A stretch of 51,893 nt of DNA, taken from the NCBI GenBank assembly GCA_002705995.1, contig PAJI01000026.1, positions 47,580-99,472 of the forward strand. The letters are read 5' to 3'. Below are positions 1-8,155 of the stretch, piece after piece. The position numbers were made by a program, and so were the translations under genes. Position 1 is the first letter of the stretch; each line of letters begins with the position of its first letter. This stretch comes from Crocinitomicaceae bacterium (GTDB taxonomy: Bacteria > Bacteroidota > Bacteroidia > Flavobacteriales_G > Salibacteraceae). Below the pieces are notes generated by a model. That model was not told the DNA's origin. It did not search any database and saw nothing but the letters and a program-made list of their open reading frames with translations.

Positions 1-258
1 ATTAATCGAATGCCCTTGATTGGCCCTTATGCGTGTTTTATCGGTATTAAAAGCAAAGCGTTTTTTAGCATTTGTAGCCACTATTTCTTCAAGCGTTTCT
101 CTATTAATCGATTGCCCGATAGCATTCATTTTGGTAATGAGTTCATCTACATCAGCCCAGCCTTGTTCGTCTAGTTGTAAACCAATTTCTTCGGGTTTAT
201 GGCGCAGAACAAGACTTAAAAATTTACTGCGTTTATTGAGGTGTTTTTGGTCAATCAT
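1..258 (-). CDS. kptA: RNA 2'-phosphotransferase (Tpt1/KptA), N-terminal part
   Basis: Family role: NAD-dependent removal of a 2'-phosphate from RNA, releasing ADP-ribose 1'',2''-cyclic phosphate. The first 86 residues are present; the window edge cuts off the rest of a family near 180 residues. Visible family hallmarks are [10 protein letters not shown] near residues 13-22, the GWADVDELI stretch near 34-42, and KKRFAF...[10 protein letters not shown] near the cut, which carries the conserved Arg and His region. The ATG at 258 overlaps the stop of plsC (ATGA), so it is translationally coupled as the last visible gene of the lipid operon. The identification rests on strong motif agreement; the catalytic C-terminal half is not visible. 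Confidence 0.85.
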   Translation of the reverse strand, partial: MIDQKHLNKRSKFLSLVLRHKPEEIGLQLDEQGWADVDELITKMNAIGQSINRETLEEIVATNAKKRFAFNTDKTRIRANQGHSIN

Positions 259-893
259 CTTAAGGACTTTTTTAGTCGGTTAAAATCTGTATTTATTTGA
301 TGTAGAATACTTTTTGTGTCCGATTGGTGGGAAATTAATTTAGGTGTTCCAAAAGTAATGGATGCATTAATGGGAACAATAATGTTGTCTCCTTTCGGCA
401 TGGCATTTCCCATTCCGCTAAGGTATGCCGGAACGTATTTTACAGTAGGACGTTGAGCCAAAACCATGGCTACTCCTGGTTTTAGCGGTTGTTCTTTTTC
501 AGGTTCTCCACGTGTGCCTTCAGGAAATAAGATCAACGAGTAACCTTCATCCAACGCTTTTACCATTTGGTGGATAGGGTCATTCTCAGGATGTTCTTTA
601 TCGCGCTTTCGCTGAATGAGCAAGGTATTGATGAAGTAATTACTCAGCTTTTCTTGCCATTTGGTTTTCCCAAAATGATCTTTTGCGGCTACCGGTTTTA
701 CTTTGTGAATGATGTTACGTGGTAAGGCTGCCATCAAGCTCATCGTATCTAAATGGCTATTGTGATTGGCCACCAGAATGAATTGCTGTTCATGGGATAA
801 AAAATCCGCCCGTTCGAATTTTATACCTACAAAAAGCTTAAGTATCCATCGAATAACAATGCTGTACGTCAACTGTAAAATCAGCTTTTGCAT
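255..893 (-). CDS. plsC: 1-acyl-sn-glycerol-3-phosphate acyltransferase (PlsC-like)
   Basis: Predicted to acylate lysophosphatidate or a related lysolipid at the inner membrane. The 212-residue protein has the HX4D acyltransferase motif (NHNSHLDTM, about residues 43-51) and the phosphate-binding FPEGTRG block about 80 residues later. The N-terminus is hydrophobic and probably membrane-apposed. It starts one base after the cdsA stop and overlaps kptA by 4 nt, so it belongs to a tight minus-strand operon with CdsA and a CDP-alcohol phosphatidyltransferase. Length and motifs are normal for the family. The exact acyl acceptor cannot be read from sequence. Confidence 0.9.
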   Translation of the reverse strand: MQKLILQLTYSIVIRWILKLFVGIKFERADFLSHEQQFILVANHNSHLDTMSLMAALPRNIIHKVKPVAAKDHFGKTKWQEKLSNYFINTLLIQRKRDKEHPENDPIHQMVKALDEGYSLILFPEGTRGEPEKEQPLKPGVAMVLAQRPTVKYVPAYLSGMGNAMPKGDNIIVPINASITFGTPKLISHQSDTKSILHQINTDFNRLKKSLR

Positions 894-1847
894 CTAATAA
901 GCGATGTAATAGATCAGGTGAAAAAATGTAGGAGCGGTGTAAGCCAAAGAATCAATGCGGTCCAATACACCACCGTGTCCCGGAATGGCTGTGCCAGTAT
1001 CTTTCACGCCAATATCGCGTTTAATCGAAGACATCACAATGTCTCCAATAAATCCAGCCAACGCAAGCATAAAACTGATGAATAACACTTGGTAAGTGTC
1101 TAATGGTGTGAGAAAGGCCATAAAGTAACCAATAGCCGTTGTAGAGATTAGTCCACCCAGCAAACCTTCCCAGGTTTTATTGGGACTCACTTTTGGAACC
1201 ACTTTATGTTTACCCAATAACTTTCCCCAAGTAAATTGCATCACATCATTAATTTCGGTGAGGAAGACCAGAAACAATAATAATCCGCGTCCGCCAGCTT
1301 CAAAACCTTCAATTTCAGGCAAAGACAACAAATAAGCCATGTGGCTAATTCCGAAAACTGTTAGCATCAATATCCATTGCAGTGTGGCCATTGATTTCGT
1401 AATACCAGAAGTAACTCCTTTGAGCACCAACCGTAGAGGAAGTAGCAAAAACATGACTACAGGGATAAAAATGATGAAGGCGCCATACCAGCCAATGTAT
1501 GCCAGATAATACTGGATTGGAATGGAAATGTATGCCCAGAAAATGGCCCTGCGATCAGATTGGCGAAATCCTAGTATGGAATACATTTCTCGGAAGGCAA
1601 CAAACGAAAGAAAAGCAATGGCAATGTATGAAATGTTGGTGTTGAAAATGGTAGCGATAATAAACACGGTAGCCATTACCCACCACGATTTTGTTCTGGC
1701 TTTCAGCTCTTGCAATTGCGCATTGGGATTAATTTTTCCGATGATAAAGAACAAAAGTGAAGCAAAAGTTAAGAGGCTAAAAATGATGAGAACAACCAGC
1801 ACAATTTGGTTATTGTTCAAGAAGTCGAGTCGTAAGTAGTCTTTCAT
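894..1847 (-). CDS. cdsA: Phosphatidate cytidylyltransferase
   Basis: Makes CDP-diacylglycerol from phosphatidate and CTP in the inner membrane. The 317-residue protein is almost entirely hydrophobic, with about eight predicted membrane segments. Near its C-terminus it carries the CdsA signature SSIKRDIGVKD...PGHGGVLDRIDSL, including the Lys-Arg, Lys-Asp and HGG elements. The neighbours, a CDP-alcohol phosphatidyltransferase upstream (4-nt overlap) and PlsC downstream, form a three-step lipid head-group pathway. An antisense reading frame on the plus strand is a shadow. Confidence 0.93.
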   Translation of the reverse strand: MKDYLRLDFLNNNQIVLVVLIIFSLLTFASLLFFIIGKINPNAQLQELKARTKSWWVMATVFIIATIFNTNISYIAIAFLSFVAFREMYSILGFRQSDRRAIFWAYISIPIQYYLAYIGWYGAFIIFIPVVMFLLLPLRLVLKGVTSGITKSMATLQWILMLTVFGISHMAYLLSLPEIEGFEAGGRGLLLFLVFLTEINDVMQFTWGKLLGKHKVVPKVSPNKTWEGLLGGLISTTAIGYFMAFLTPLDTYQVLFISFMLALAGFIGDIVMSSIKRDIGVKDTGTAIPGHGGVLDRIDSLAYTAPTFFHLIYYIAY

Positions 1848-2446
1848 AATTTTTTCAAGATCTGAGTTAATCGAATTGTGGTACTGATTAACAACAAAAG
1901 TAGAATAGTGCCCATTATCCAGTTAAAAAACGGACTGAGGTTGACGTTAAAAAATGTCAATAGCCCATAAAGTCCCACAACAAAAGCCCGATCGCTTTTT
2001 CCCATTGGACCATCGTATCTGCGTTCATTGATCACTACTTTTCCGAGTAACCCTGTGAACTCATTGATGATACTCAAGCCAATGAAAATCACCGTTAAAT
2101 ATGCCGATTGAGGTTCAAGTTTCAGTAGAGGGAAATAAATGAATACATCAGAAATTACATCTCCCAATTCGTTCAAAAGTTCACCTTGTTTACTTTGCTG
2201 GTTGTAGGTTCTGGCCATCATTCCATCTAAGGCATTTAAAGCCATTCGGGTAAAAAGTCCAAGGGGTAGAGTCAGCAATAACCAATGAAATTGTTGCGTA
2301 TACCAAAAGCAAATGCCAATACCAATGGAAAGAAGAATTGAAGCCCACGTAATTTGGTTGGCAGTGATCCCCAGTTGATGCAAAAACCTTAAAACGGGGA
2401 ACAAGAGTTTCTGGAAAGCAGGTTTTATTTTATAGATAGAAATCAT
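1844..2446 (-). CDS. CDP-alcohol phosphatidyltransferase family protein
   Basis: Integral membrane enzyme expected to transfer a phosphatidyl group from CDP-diacylglycerol to an alcohol. The 200-residue protein has about six hydrophobic helices and a signature near residues 70-97 reading DGMMAR, then GELLNELGDVISD. The canonical motif is DGx2ARx8Gx3Dx3D; here Asn stands at the first Asp after the Gly, with two further Asp following. It is the first gene of the operon and overlaps cdsA by 4 nt. The acceptor alcohol is unknown. A full extra PlsC/CdsA/transferase set in one operon suggests a specialised lipid rather than bulk phosphatidylglycerol, but that is inference. Confidence 0.85.
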   Translation of the reverse strand: MISIYKIKPAFQKLLFPVLRFLHQLGITANQITWASILLSIGIGICFWYTQQFHWLLLTLPLGLFTRMALNALDGMMARTYNQQSKQGELLNELGDVISDVFIYFPLLKLEPQSAYLTVIFIGLSIINEFTGLLGKVVINERRYDGPMGKSDRAFVVGLYGLLTFFNVNLSPFFNWIMGTILLLLLISTTIRLTQILKKL

Positions 2447-2503
2447 AAAAGTAGTTCATCAGATTAGAGGAGTTTATACATTAAAACGTGGCTAAAATAA
2501 TTA

Positions 2504-2535
2504 AAAAGCCACCTCACATGCATGAAGTGGCTTTT
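2504..2535 (-). terminator. Rho-independent terminator after the T9SS protein gene
   Basis: On the minus strand a stem AAAAGCCAC / GTGGCTTTT (arms at 2504-2512 and 2527-2535) encloses a 14-nt loop and is followed by a T-rich run. It lies just beyond the 3' end of the gene ending at 2563 and before the lipid operon starting at 2446. The arms carry A and T runs on both sides, but only minus-strand transcription reaches it. Confidence 0.75.
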
Positions 2536-2562
2536 GTACCAGAGAAAAATGATCGAATGAAT

Positions 2563-3564
2563 TTAGTGTACTACAGAGAAACGTTTGGTTTCTTGCAATA
2601 CTCCGTTTTTTTCCAGTTTAAGGATATAAATTCCAGCAGGCCAGTTGTTCACATCAATCTCTGTAGATTGAACACTTTGATCATTAACAGATCCTAGTTG
2701 AACACTGTGTACCAATTGACCGCTAAGGTTGTAGATGTTTCCTGTGCTTACAGCCTCATCATTGTTATAAGAAATGCTAAGCGTAATTGTGCTTTGTGCA
2801 GGGTTAGGGTATAAAACCATGTTTGATTGTTGTTCAACATTCGTGAAGCTTCCTTCTTTTGTATAGATAATGTTGTAAGGTTTACAATCGTTACAGCAAA
2901 CGTTCAAGGTTTTTGTTATTTCTAATGGAGGACAGCTCATGCCCGAACAAGCGTTAAAAGTGATTATGATGTCTACATCCATGCATCTTTTGCCTCCTGA
3001 AAAAGCTGTTCCCGGAGGAGGAGTACAATATCCATCAGCTGAAATACTAAACTGGGAGTTTGAGTTTTTATTTTCTGTGTTTCCGGAATATGGATTGTAA
3101 ACAGACCATTCAACATCACATAAACCTTCAAATGCATCGAGTGTAGATGAAAAATCAAGCATCTCATCAAATCCTATACAATCTTCACCATCTAAGGCAG
3201 CTACCATAAGTTCTACAGGCGTAGCATTCAGCACATTAGGATTCATAAAAAAGGCAGTTAATTCTCCCACATCATTGTATCCCCAAGGATCGATGTAGAT
3301 GGCTTCTCCGGCTGTTATTGTAACGGGTTCACCAAGTTCATAAACTCCTAAAAGGTTCATAGAGAGGTCGTAGACATTGATGTACTCAACCGGGTGGGAG
3401 CAATAAAATTCGAAAGAAGTTCCTTCTAAAACATTATACGTTGATCCGCTACCATCAAATACAATGTTTTGGTAACACGATTTGGCTGAGAACGTGAAAA
3501 TTTGAGCATTGATTATGCTTGAAATAAATAATAACTGAACTAGTAAAATTGCTTTTTTCATCAT
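2563..3564 (-). CDS. Secreted protein with Type IX secretion C-terminal sorting domain
   Basis: A 333-residue exported protein of unknown function. It starts with a Sec signal peptide (KKAILLVQLLFISSIINAQ). The last 80 or so residues form a Por-type sorting domain: VLYPNPAQSTITLSI, then GNIYNLSGQLV, then WPAGIYILKL and a basic tail KRFSVVH. That domain directs secretion through the Type IX system and attachment or release at the cell surface. The middle is Cys-rich (about 12 Cys), suggesting disulfides, and matches no family I recognise. It is a single gene with its own terminator downstream. Confidence 0.88.
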   Translation of the reverse strand: MMKKAILLVQLLFISSIINAQIFTFSAKSCYQNIVFDGSGSTYNVLEGTSFEFYCSHPVEYINVYDLSMNLLGVYELGEPVTITAGEAIYIDPWGYNDVGELTAFFMNPNVLNATPVELMVAALDGEDCIGFDEMLDFSSTLDAFEGLCDVEWSVYNPYSGNTENKNSNSQFSISADGYCTPPPGTAFSGGKRCMDVDIIITFNACSGMSCPPLEITKTLNVCCNDCKPYNIIYTKEGSFTNVEQQSNMVLYPNPAQSTITLSISYNNDEAVSTGNIYNLSGQLVHSVQLGSVNDQSVQSTEIDVNNWPAGIYILKLEKNGVLQETKRFSVVH

Positions 3565-3829
3565 GGGTTTAGGTATTAAAATAAAGCCTACTCTTTGGAG
3601 AGAGGATTTTCGGCAAACTCCTCAGCAGTTGTTCCATTAAATTTCTACTAAGGAATAATGCTTTTTGTAAAAGAGTTAGCAAATGGCACCTATATGCATT
3701 TTTGCGGTATGCTTTGATGATTAAAAGGAGGTTTGTAGTTGTTAAATGGTTGAATCAGAGTTGATTCTCAATGAGGTGTTCTTGTGTGATCAAAAAATGA
3801 TTAAAAAGAAGGCGGAAGCGGGAGAGAAA

Positions 3830-4669
3830 TCATTTCATTTTTCCGGTTAATAAAATTCGAGCATTTGAATGATTTACTAATTGATAGTTGAACGCCTTGT
3901 TTTCGTCTTGTTGTAACAAAAACTTTGGCTGACTTGGAAGTAATACCGGAGATAAGAATTTAACCGATATATCTGATACATTTTGGTTGTAATGACCTTC
4001 TAAAAACTGCTCTATTTTACAGACGGAATACCAACCGTGCATAATTTGAGTTTTAAAGCCAAGCATTTTAGCAAAGATCAAAGAAGTGTGAATAGGATTT
4101 TTGTCACCAGAGATGGAGGCGTACTCTTTACCTGTTTTCGCATTCACATTCCACAATTCCTGATGTTTGGCTTGTTGTAATGGAGCGAGTGCTTTTTTTC
4201 TGATTTTCTGCTTTTTATCTTTTCGTTTAACGGTATAAATACTTCTACATGTAGCAACCACATGGCCATTTTGAACTAACTCTACCTCAAAAGTGGGCTT
4301 CAAAGAATCACTTTCTTCGTAGGCTACAAATGCTGATGAAGTAACATCAAAAGAACTGTAAGGGTCCAGTTCACTTTTTTGGGTGAGCTGATTTTCGATG
4401 TGCACCATGCCCGGAATAGGAAGGGTAAAGTGTTTGTCTAACATTAAAGCTGTTTGAGCTCTTTGAGCAATGGTGTAGATGTAGGTTAAAGGTACATTGG
4501 TGCTGAAATCAAAATAGGCTTTGAATGCATTCAAATGTTCTTCTTCAATTTCAACAGCTTTAAATGTCTTATTGGTTTGGATCCCTTTCTCTGTGATTTT
4601 GCTACTTCTTCTCAAGGTTAAAAATGCAGGTAAAATCATTGAAGAAAGTTGTGGTAGCTGGTTGCTCAT
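3830..4669 (-). CDS. MaoC-like hot-dog dehydratase domain protein
   Basis: Probable acyl-CoA or acyl-ACP hydratase/dehydratase-like protein of 279 residues. The C-terminal hot-dog domain has the MaoC hydratase motif: YASISGDKNPIH, then FAKMLGFKTQIMHGWYSV, with Asp and His as the usual catalytic pair. The N-terminal half looks like a second, degenerate hot-dog domain. It overlaps the carboxymuconolactone decarboxylase-like gene by 4 nt, so both are probably controlled by the TetR regulator upstream. The substrate cannot be inferred. Confidence 0.75.
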   Translation of the reverse strand: MSNQLPQLSSMILPAFLTLRRSSKITEKGIQTNKTFKAVEIEEEHLNAFKAYFDFSTNVPLTYIYTIAQRAQTALMLDKHFTLPIPGMVHIENQLTQKSELDPYSSFDVTSSAFVAYEESDSLKPTFEVELVQNGHVVATCRSIYTVKRKDKKQKIRKKALAPLQQAKHQELWNVNAKTGKEYASISGDKNPIHTSLIFAKMLGFKTQIMHGWYSVCKIEQFLEGHYNQNVSDISVKFLSPVLLPSQPKFLLQQDENKAFNYQLVNHSNARILLTGKMK

Positions 4670-5226
4670 TTTGCGTATTGTTTATAGTTGTCAAATTCTG
4701 GTTGAGCAAATGCTACCAACATCGCCACTCCTGTGTAAAAACCAATGATGTGGATCATTTCCACAATAGTCTCTTCAGAGTAATGCTGGAGCATCTCTTG
4801 AGCTACCTGATCGTCTACTTTTCTGGTTAAGGTGAGTTGGTCAATAAGCTGGAATAGTGCCAGGTCTTTACTGTTCCAGAGTTCCAGTGTGCACTGTTTC
4901 TGTGCAATGTCTTGAATTTGTTCTTGGGTGAGTCCCATTTTAAGTGAAATGGTTTCTACGTGCAGGTTAAATTCATACTGGTTTTCGTTAGCGACACATG
5001 TTCTTAAAATGATTTTTTCTCTCAAGGCAGGAGCCAACCTTCCTTTGTCAAATAACCCGGTCATACCAATGAATTTAGAGTCGACTAAATCTGCAAACAG
5101 GGCTTCATTCTTTGCTACAATTCTGTATAGGTTGGGACTTGGAATGTTGCTTGGAAAAATTTTATCCATTACTTCTTGTGTTCTTTTTTCAAGTGGTAAT
5201 GACAAAGGGGCAATTCTTTTTTTCAT
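4666..5226 (-). CDS. Carboxymuconolactone decarboxylase / AhpD-like protein
   Basis: A 186-residue helical protein of the AhpD-like superfamily. Members act as decarboxylases or thiol-linked peroxidase partners; this subgroup is mostly uncharacterised. Visible signature: RTCVANENQYEFNLHVETISLKMGL, where Cys, Tyr-Glu and His match the Cx6YEWx2H pattern of one-Cys members rather than the CxxC of AhpD. The ATG at 5226 lies 2 bp from an 18-bp palindrome shared with the tetR gene just upstream. It is followed by the MaoC-like gene with a 4-nt overlap. Confidence 0.8.
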   Translation of the reverse strand: MKKRIAPLSLPLEKRTQEVMDKIFPSNIPSPNLYRIVAKNEALFADLVDSKFIGMTGLFDKGRLAPALREKIILRTCVANENQYEFNLHVETISLKMGLTQEQIQDIAQKQCTLELWNSKDLALFQLIDQLTLTRKVDDQVAQEMLQHYSEETIVEMIHIIGFYTGVAMLVAFAQPEFDNYKQYAK

Positions 5227-5227
5227 A

Positions 5228-5245
5228 ATACTAAACGTTTGGTAT
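5228..5245. promoter_or_regulatory. Predicted TetR operator 1
   Basis: An 18-bp palindrome ATACTAAACGTTTGGTAT pairs at 8 of 9 positions. It lies 2 bp upstream of the carboxymuconolactone-like start codon. Near-identical sequence lies at 5823-5840 before the tetR start. A shared palindrome at regulator and target is the classical TetR arrangement. Confidence 0.7.
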
Positions 5246-5266
5246 GTTTTATAAATAAAAAATATA

Positions 5267-5821
5267 TTAATAGGATTCGATGCTACGGTTTAGAGCATTT
5301 TTGAGGTAAGAAGTATCACTGTGCAACAACATTAGAATGATAGAACCTTCAATGTCGGCAATAGATTTTAAACTAAGTTCTTTGGCTTCACTTTCAGAAT
5401 GGTTAGAAGAGAAAATTTCTACCATAGCGGCTTCCCACCTCGAAAAGAAATCTTTGATTACATCAATAAAAGTAGCTTCAATATGCACCGTTTCTAATAT
5501 GGTATTGGCAAAATAACAGCCACCGTTTTCTTTCGTAAAGGCATAATAGATAACATCAGCCATTTTGTTTAGCTTTTCTAAAGCTGTGTATTCTTCTTTG
5601 TAGGCAATAGAAAAGATCTTGTCTTCAAACATGTCAGAGGTAGAGACAAGGCAATTCATCATTACTTCTTCTTTGCTTTTGTAGTGATGATAAAAGGCAC
5701 CTTTTGTTAATCCACAAGCGGTAGCCAAGTCTGCCATACTTGTTCTGTAATAGCCTTTTTTCCAAAAAACATCAATGCTTTTGGCAATTAAATCTTGCTT
5801 ACTTATTTTTTCTTTTGGCAC
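5267..5821 (-). CDS. TetR family transcriptional repressor
   Basis: A 184-residue ligand-responsive repressor. The N-terminal helix-turn-helix is clear: IDVFWKKGYYRTSMADLATACGLTKGAFYHHYKSKEE (about residues 16-52), with the conserved GAFYHHY recognition-helix segment. The C-terminal ligand domain is of the TetR_C type with no assignable effector. The start codon is GTG at 5821. It sits 40 bp upstream of the carboxymuconolactone/MaoC-like pair in the same direction, and 18-bp operators precede both, so it probably represses itself and the pair. Confidence 0.9.
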   Translation of the reverse strand: MPKEKISKQDLIAKSIDVFWKKGYYRTSMADLATACGLTKGAFYHHYKSKEEVMMNCLVSTSDMFEDKIFSIAYKEEYTALEKLNKMADVIYYAFTKENGGCYFANTILETVHIEATFIDVIKDFFSRWEAAMVEIFSSNHSESEAKELSLKSIADIEGSIILMLLHSDTSYLKNALNRSIESY

Positions 5822-5822
5822 T

Positions 5823-5840
5823 ATACTGAACGTTTGGTAT
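5823..5840. promoter_or_regulatory. Predicted TetR operator 2
   Basis: ATACTGAACGTTTGGTAT differs from operator 1 by one base and sits directly upstream of the GTG start of tetR. A weaker partial copy of the core (TAAACGTTT) lies at about 5861-5869. A -7-like element TATACTTG reads on the minus strand at 5842-5849, so the bound repressor would sit over the start region. Confidence 0.65.
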
Positions 5841-5971
5841 GCAAGTATAATGTTTTTTGATAAACGTTTAAAGGCTTCGTATCCTAATTAGGATGATTCT
5901 TAGGCTGAAATGAACAATAACAGCGCTAAAGTGGAAGTGAAGGGGGATAGATCAATAAAACCGTTTTGAAG

Positions 5972-6118
5972 TCAAAACGAGTTGTTAAAATTCCGAACCC
6001 ATTTGCATTCTTCAAAAGATTCTCGGTTTTCATATTCAGTATAGTCATTGTTGAAAAACGAACAACTGTAGAATGTGGTTAAAGCAATGCATAAGAGGCC
6101 TTTTAAAACGTTATTCAT
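5972..6118 (-). CDS. Small predicted lipoprotein (48 aa)
   Basis: A short reading frame from ATG at 6118. The N-terminus MNNVLKGLLCIALTTFYSC reads as a lipoprotein signal with a lipobox-like FYSC, leaving a mature peptide of about 30 residues rich in Asn, Glu and aromatic residues. It lies 9 bp downstream of the gene ending at 6128 and could be co-transcribed with it. No family is recognised. The signal sequence is the only support. Confidence 0.45.
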   Translation of the reverse strand: MNNVLKGLLCIALTTFYSCSFFNNDYTEYENRESFEECKWVRNFNNSF

Positions 6119-6127
6119 GAACTTCAT

Positions 6128-6613
6128 TTATTGCAAGTTAGCACCGCATTTTGAACAGTGATTAGGATTGATGCCTTTGCCTAGATACTTGTTGCAGTTT
6201 GGACACCTCCAATTTACAATAGAGAAAATAACGGCAGGAATAATGATAGCCAAGGCAGCTAACCCTAGTTGATCATAGTCTATTCCCCATAAGGTGAAGT
6301 CTTTGTGACGCTTGAGGGAGAATAAGAAACCGATAATAGGGATTAAAAATACAGCCAATACAATTTGTCTGTTTTTTCTTTTCTTGAAGGTAGCTTTGAT
6401 TAGATCTTGTTCCACTGTAGATAATTTTTGATGCTTTTCAGCGGCCAAAATCCATTTTATTCTTGTGAAAAGCAATTCCAAGCTTATTGGATTTACGTGT
6501 TCTATTGTTTTTGCTTTGCTATTAAAGTAATGGTTGTGAAAGAGTATAATTTGATAAACATTTTTAAGTGCTAAAATTCTAAGTTTAAATTTGGAATTGT
6601 TATTTTCGGGCAC
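6128..6613 (-). CDS. Membrane protein with C-terminal zinc ribbon
   Basis: A 161-residue protein of unknown function with two membrane segments (about residues 78-95 and 112-132). They are followed by a short zinc-ribbon: CPNCNKYL, then CSKCGANLQ, giving two CxxC pairs. The N-terminal 75 residues are basic and soluble. The start is GTG at 6613, only 23 bp from the divergent gene at 6637. Zinc-ribbon membrane proteins of this kind are common and mostly uncharacterised. Confidence 0.6.
   Translation of the reverse strand: MPENNNSKFKLRILALKNVYQIILFHNHYFNSKAKTIEHVNPISLELLFTRIKWILAAEKHQKLSTVEQDLIKATFKKRKNRQIVLAVFLIPIIGFLFSLKRHKDFTLWGIDYDQLGLAALAIIIPAVIFSIVNWRCPNCNKYLGKGINPNHCSKCGANLQ
6586..6593 (+). 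promoter_or_regulatory. -7 box of Bacteroidota promoter for the 6637 gene
   Basis: TAAATTTG fits TAnnTTTG exactly and would start transcription about 35 nt before the ATG at 6637. No good TTTG -33 element is found at the expected distance, so only the -7 element supports it. It lies inside the 5' end of the opposite gene. Confidence 0.4.
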
Positions 6614-6636
6614 AGTTAAAAATCAAATTAAATAAG

Positions 6637-7182
6637 ATGAAAAATTTACTCACAGCTGCTTTATTACTACTAACTGTATTTACAGTACAAGCCCAAAAAA
6701 AGTGTAAGTATAATATTGATAAAGAAGATATTCTTACTGGTGAATCTTTAATTGGTGTTTCGGAAAAATTTTTAGTAAAAGATTATCAGACTAATGATAT
6801 AGTACATAATTGGTGGGTACTTTCGATCTATAAATCTAGTGATGATTATTACATGACCTTTGAGGCTCCTATAACAGGAGATACTGATTATAAAATTAAT
6901 GAAGGAGACAGTTTGTTGATAGGAATAAGAGGTCAAAAGCCATTAGTTTTATTCTCTAAGTCTGAAGTTATGCCGTTAGGAGTTGTACATGAGGGAATAG
7001 TATTTACAGTATATAAAATAGAATGTTCTTTAACCAAGGAACAATTAAAGTTGTTAGCAGAAAATGCTACTTCGGCTTTCATTATACATGCAGGAGAGAA
7101 AAAATGGACATTTTCATATTTAAAGCCTGAGAGAACTCCAGAAAAAGTAAGGAGAAGAGCTGAATGTATGTTGGTTCTTTAA
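6637..7182 (+). CDS. Secreted hypothetical protein
   Basis: A 181-residue protein with a clear Sec signal peptide (MKNLLTAALLLLTVFTVQAQ) and a predicted beta-rich mature part containing two Cys (KKCKYN and KIECSL) that could form a disulfide. No lipobox or Type IX sorting domain is present, so a periplasmic location is likely. No family is recognised. It is divergent from the zinc-ribbon membrane protein. Confidence 0.65.
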   Translation: MKNLLTAALLLLTVFTVQAQKKCKYNIDKEDILTGESLIGVSEKFLVKDYQTNDIVHNWWVLSIYKSSDDYYMTFEAPITGDTDYKINEGDSLLIGIRGQKPLVLFSKSEVMPLGVVHEGIVFTVYKIECSLTKEQLKLLAENATSAFIIHAGEKKWTFSYLKPERTPEKVRRRAECMLVL

Positions 7183-7294
7183 AAGTATATCTAAGAGCTA
7201 TTAAGGTTTATTTATTATACACTGTGTGAGCTAATTTATCAAATAGATAATGTGTTTAGGGTTTCCAATCAAGCATATAAAAATCAAATAATTC

Positions 7295-8085
7295 AATGCG
7301 CAAAGGTCTGCTTTTTACATTTCTAATGCTGAGCTCATTAAGCCTTATAGCTCAAGATACCACGGCTGTCAAAAAGAATTTTAATTAAGAAGTGTGTGAC
7401 CAAGCGCAATATTTCATACAAAACTATCAGTTCGATTTGGCTTCGCTTAAAGCATGTTATGCTAAAGATTGGGAAACCGCATGTAAGTGCACTCAATCAA
7501 TTGGGGGTAATTTATTCGAATCAATCGAATTACAAGTTAGCAGTGGAGTAATACCAGCGTTTATCGGCTATCGATACGCTCAATGGATATTACTTACTAC
7601 AAAGTATTGGCGGGTTGGTATTATAAAATGAAGCAAATTGATTTTGCTATGGGATATACCCTGTTGACTATTGAGTTGAATCCAAAAGATGTTGAAGCCC
7701 TTGCGCATTTGACCAAATCTATCAAGGAATGTAGCAATATGAATGGGCAGACAAACTAATCGCACAGGGATTGGCACTAGACAGTTCTAACGCTACGTTG
7801 TACCATTTTTAGCTAAAATCGGCTTATCACCAAAAAGATTTTGAGCGTACTGGCAAGTGCAGCTCATTTGGTGAAGTTAGAACAAGGTACATCAGACTAC
7901 TTGTTGAAAATGATGGGCATTGCCCAGTTTAACCTTCGCAATTATGAGCAAGCCGTATTGTTGCTAGAGAAGGTAGTGTATAACGACAAGCGAAAAGAGC
8001 AATTGCATTATTTCTGACAACATCTCAACCTACTATACCAACCTGATCATTGGCTATGAAGAACAAGGCGCTTTTGCTCTCTGAA
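7295..8085 (+). pseudogene. Decayed TPR-repeat protein gene
   Basis: The remains of an exported TPR protein broken by several frameshifts and stops. An intact signal peptide (MRKGLLFTFLMLSSLSLIAQ) at 7295 ends in a stop after about 30 codons. TPR-like fragments then appear in changing frames: YYKVLAGWYYKMKQIDFAMG...IELNPKDVEALAHL from 7583, YEWADKLIAQGLALDSSNATLY near 7740-7810, and MMGIAQFNLRNYEQAVLLLEKVVYNDKRKEQL near 7910-8005. Short open frames here are fragments, not genes. The similarity left in each fragment suggests fairly recent loss. Confidence 0.8.
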
Positions 8086-8155
8086 ATTCCGAACCAAATC
8101 GGATTTTCATTTCATTCGTGATATCAGGAGGTAATTTTCTCAATGTTTTTAGATG

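Noticed and set aside
20-283. Plus-strand open frame at the window start
   Set aside because: It is antisense to a clear KptA reading frame on the minus strand.
7392-7631. Short plus-strand frame near 7.4 kb as a gene
   Set aside because: It is a fragment of the decayed TPR gene, in between other fragments in different frames.
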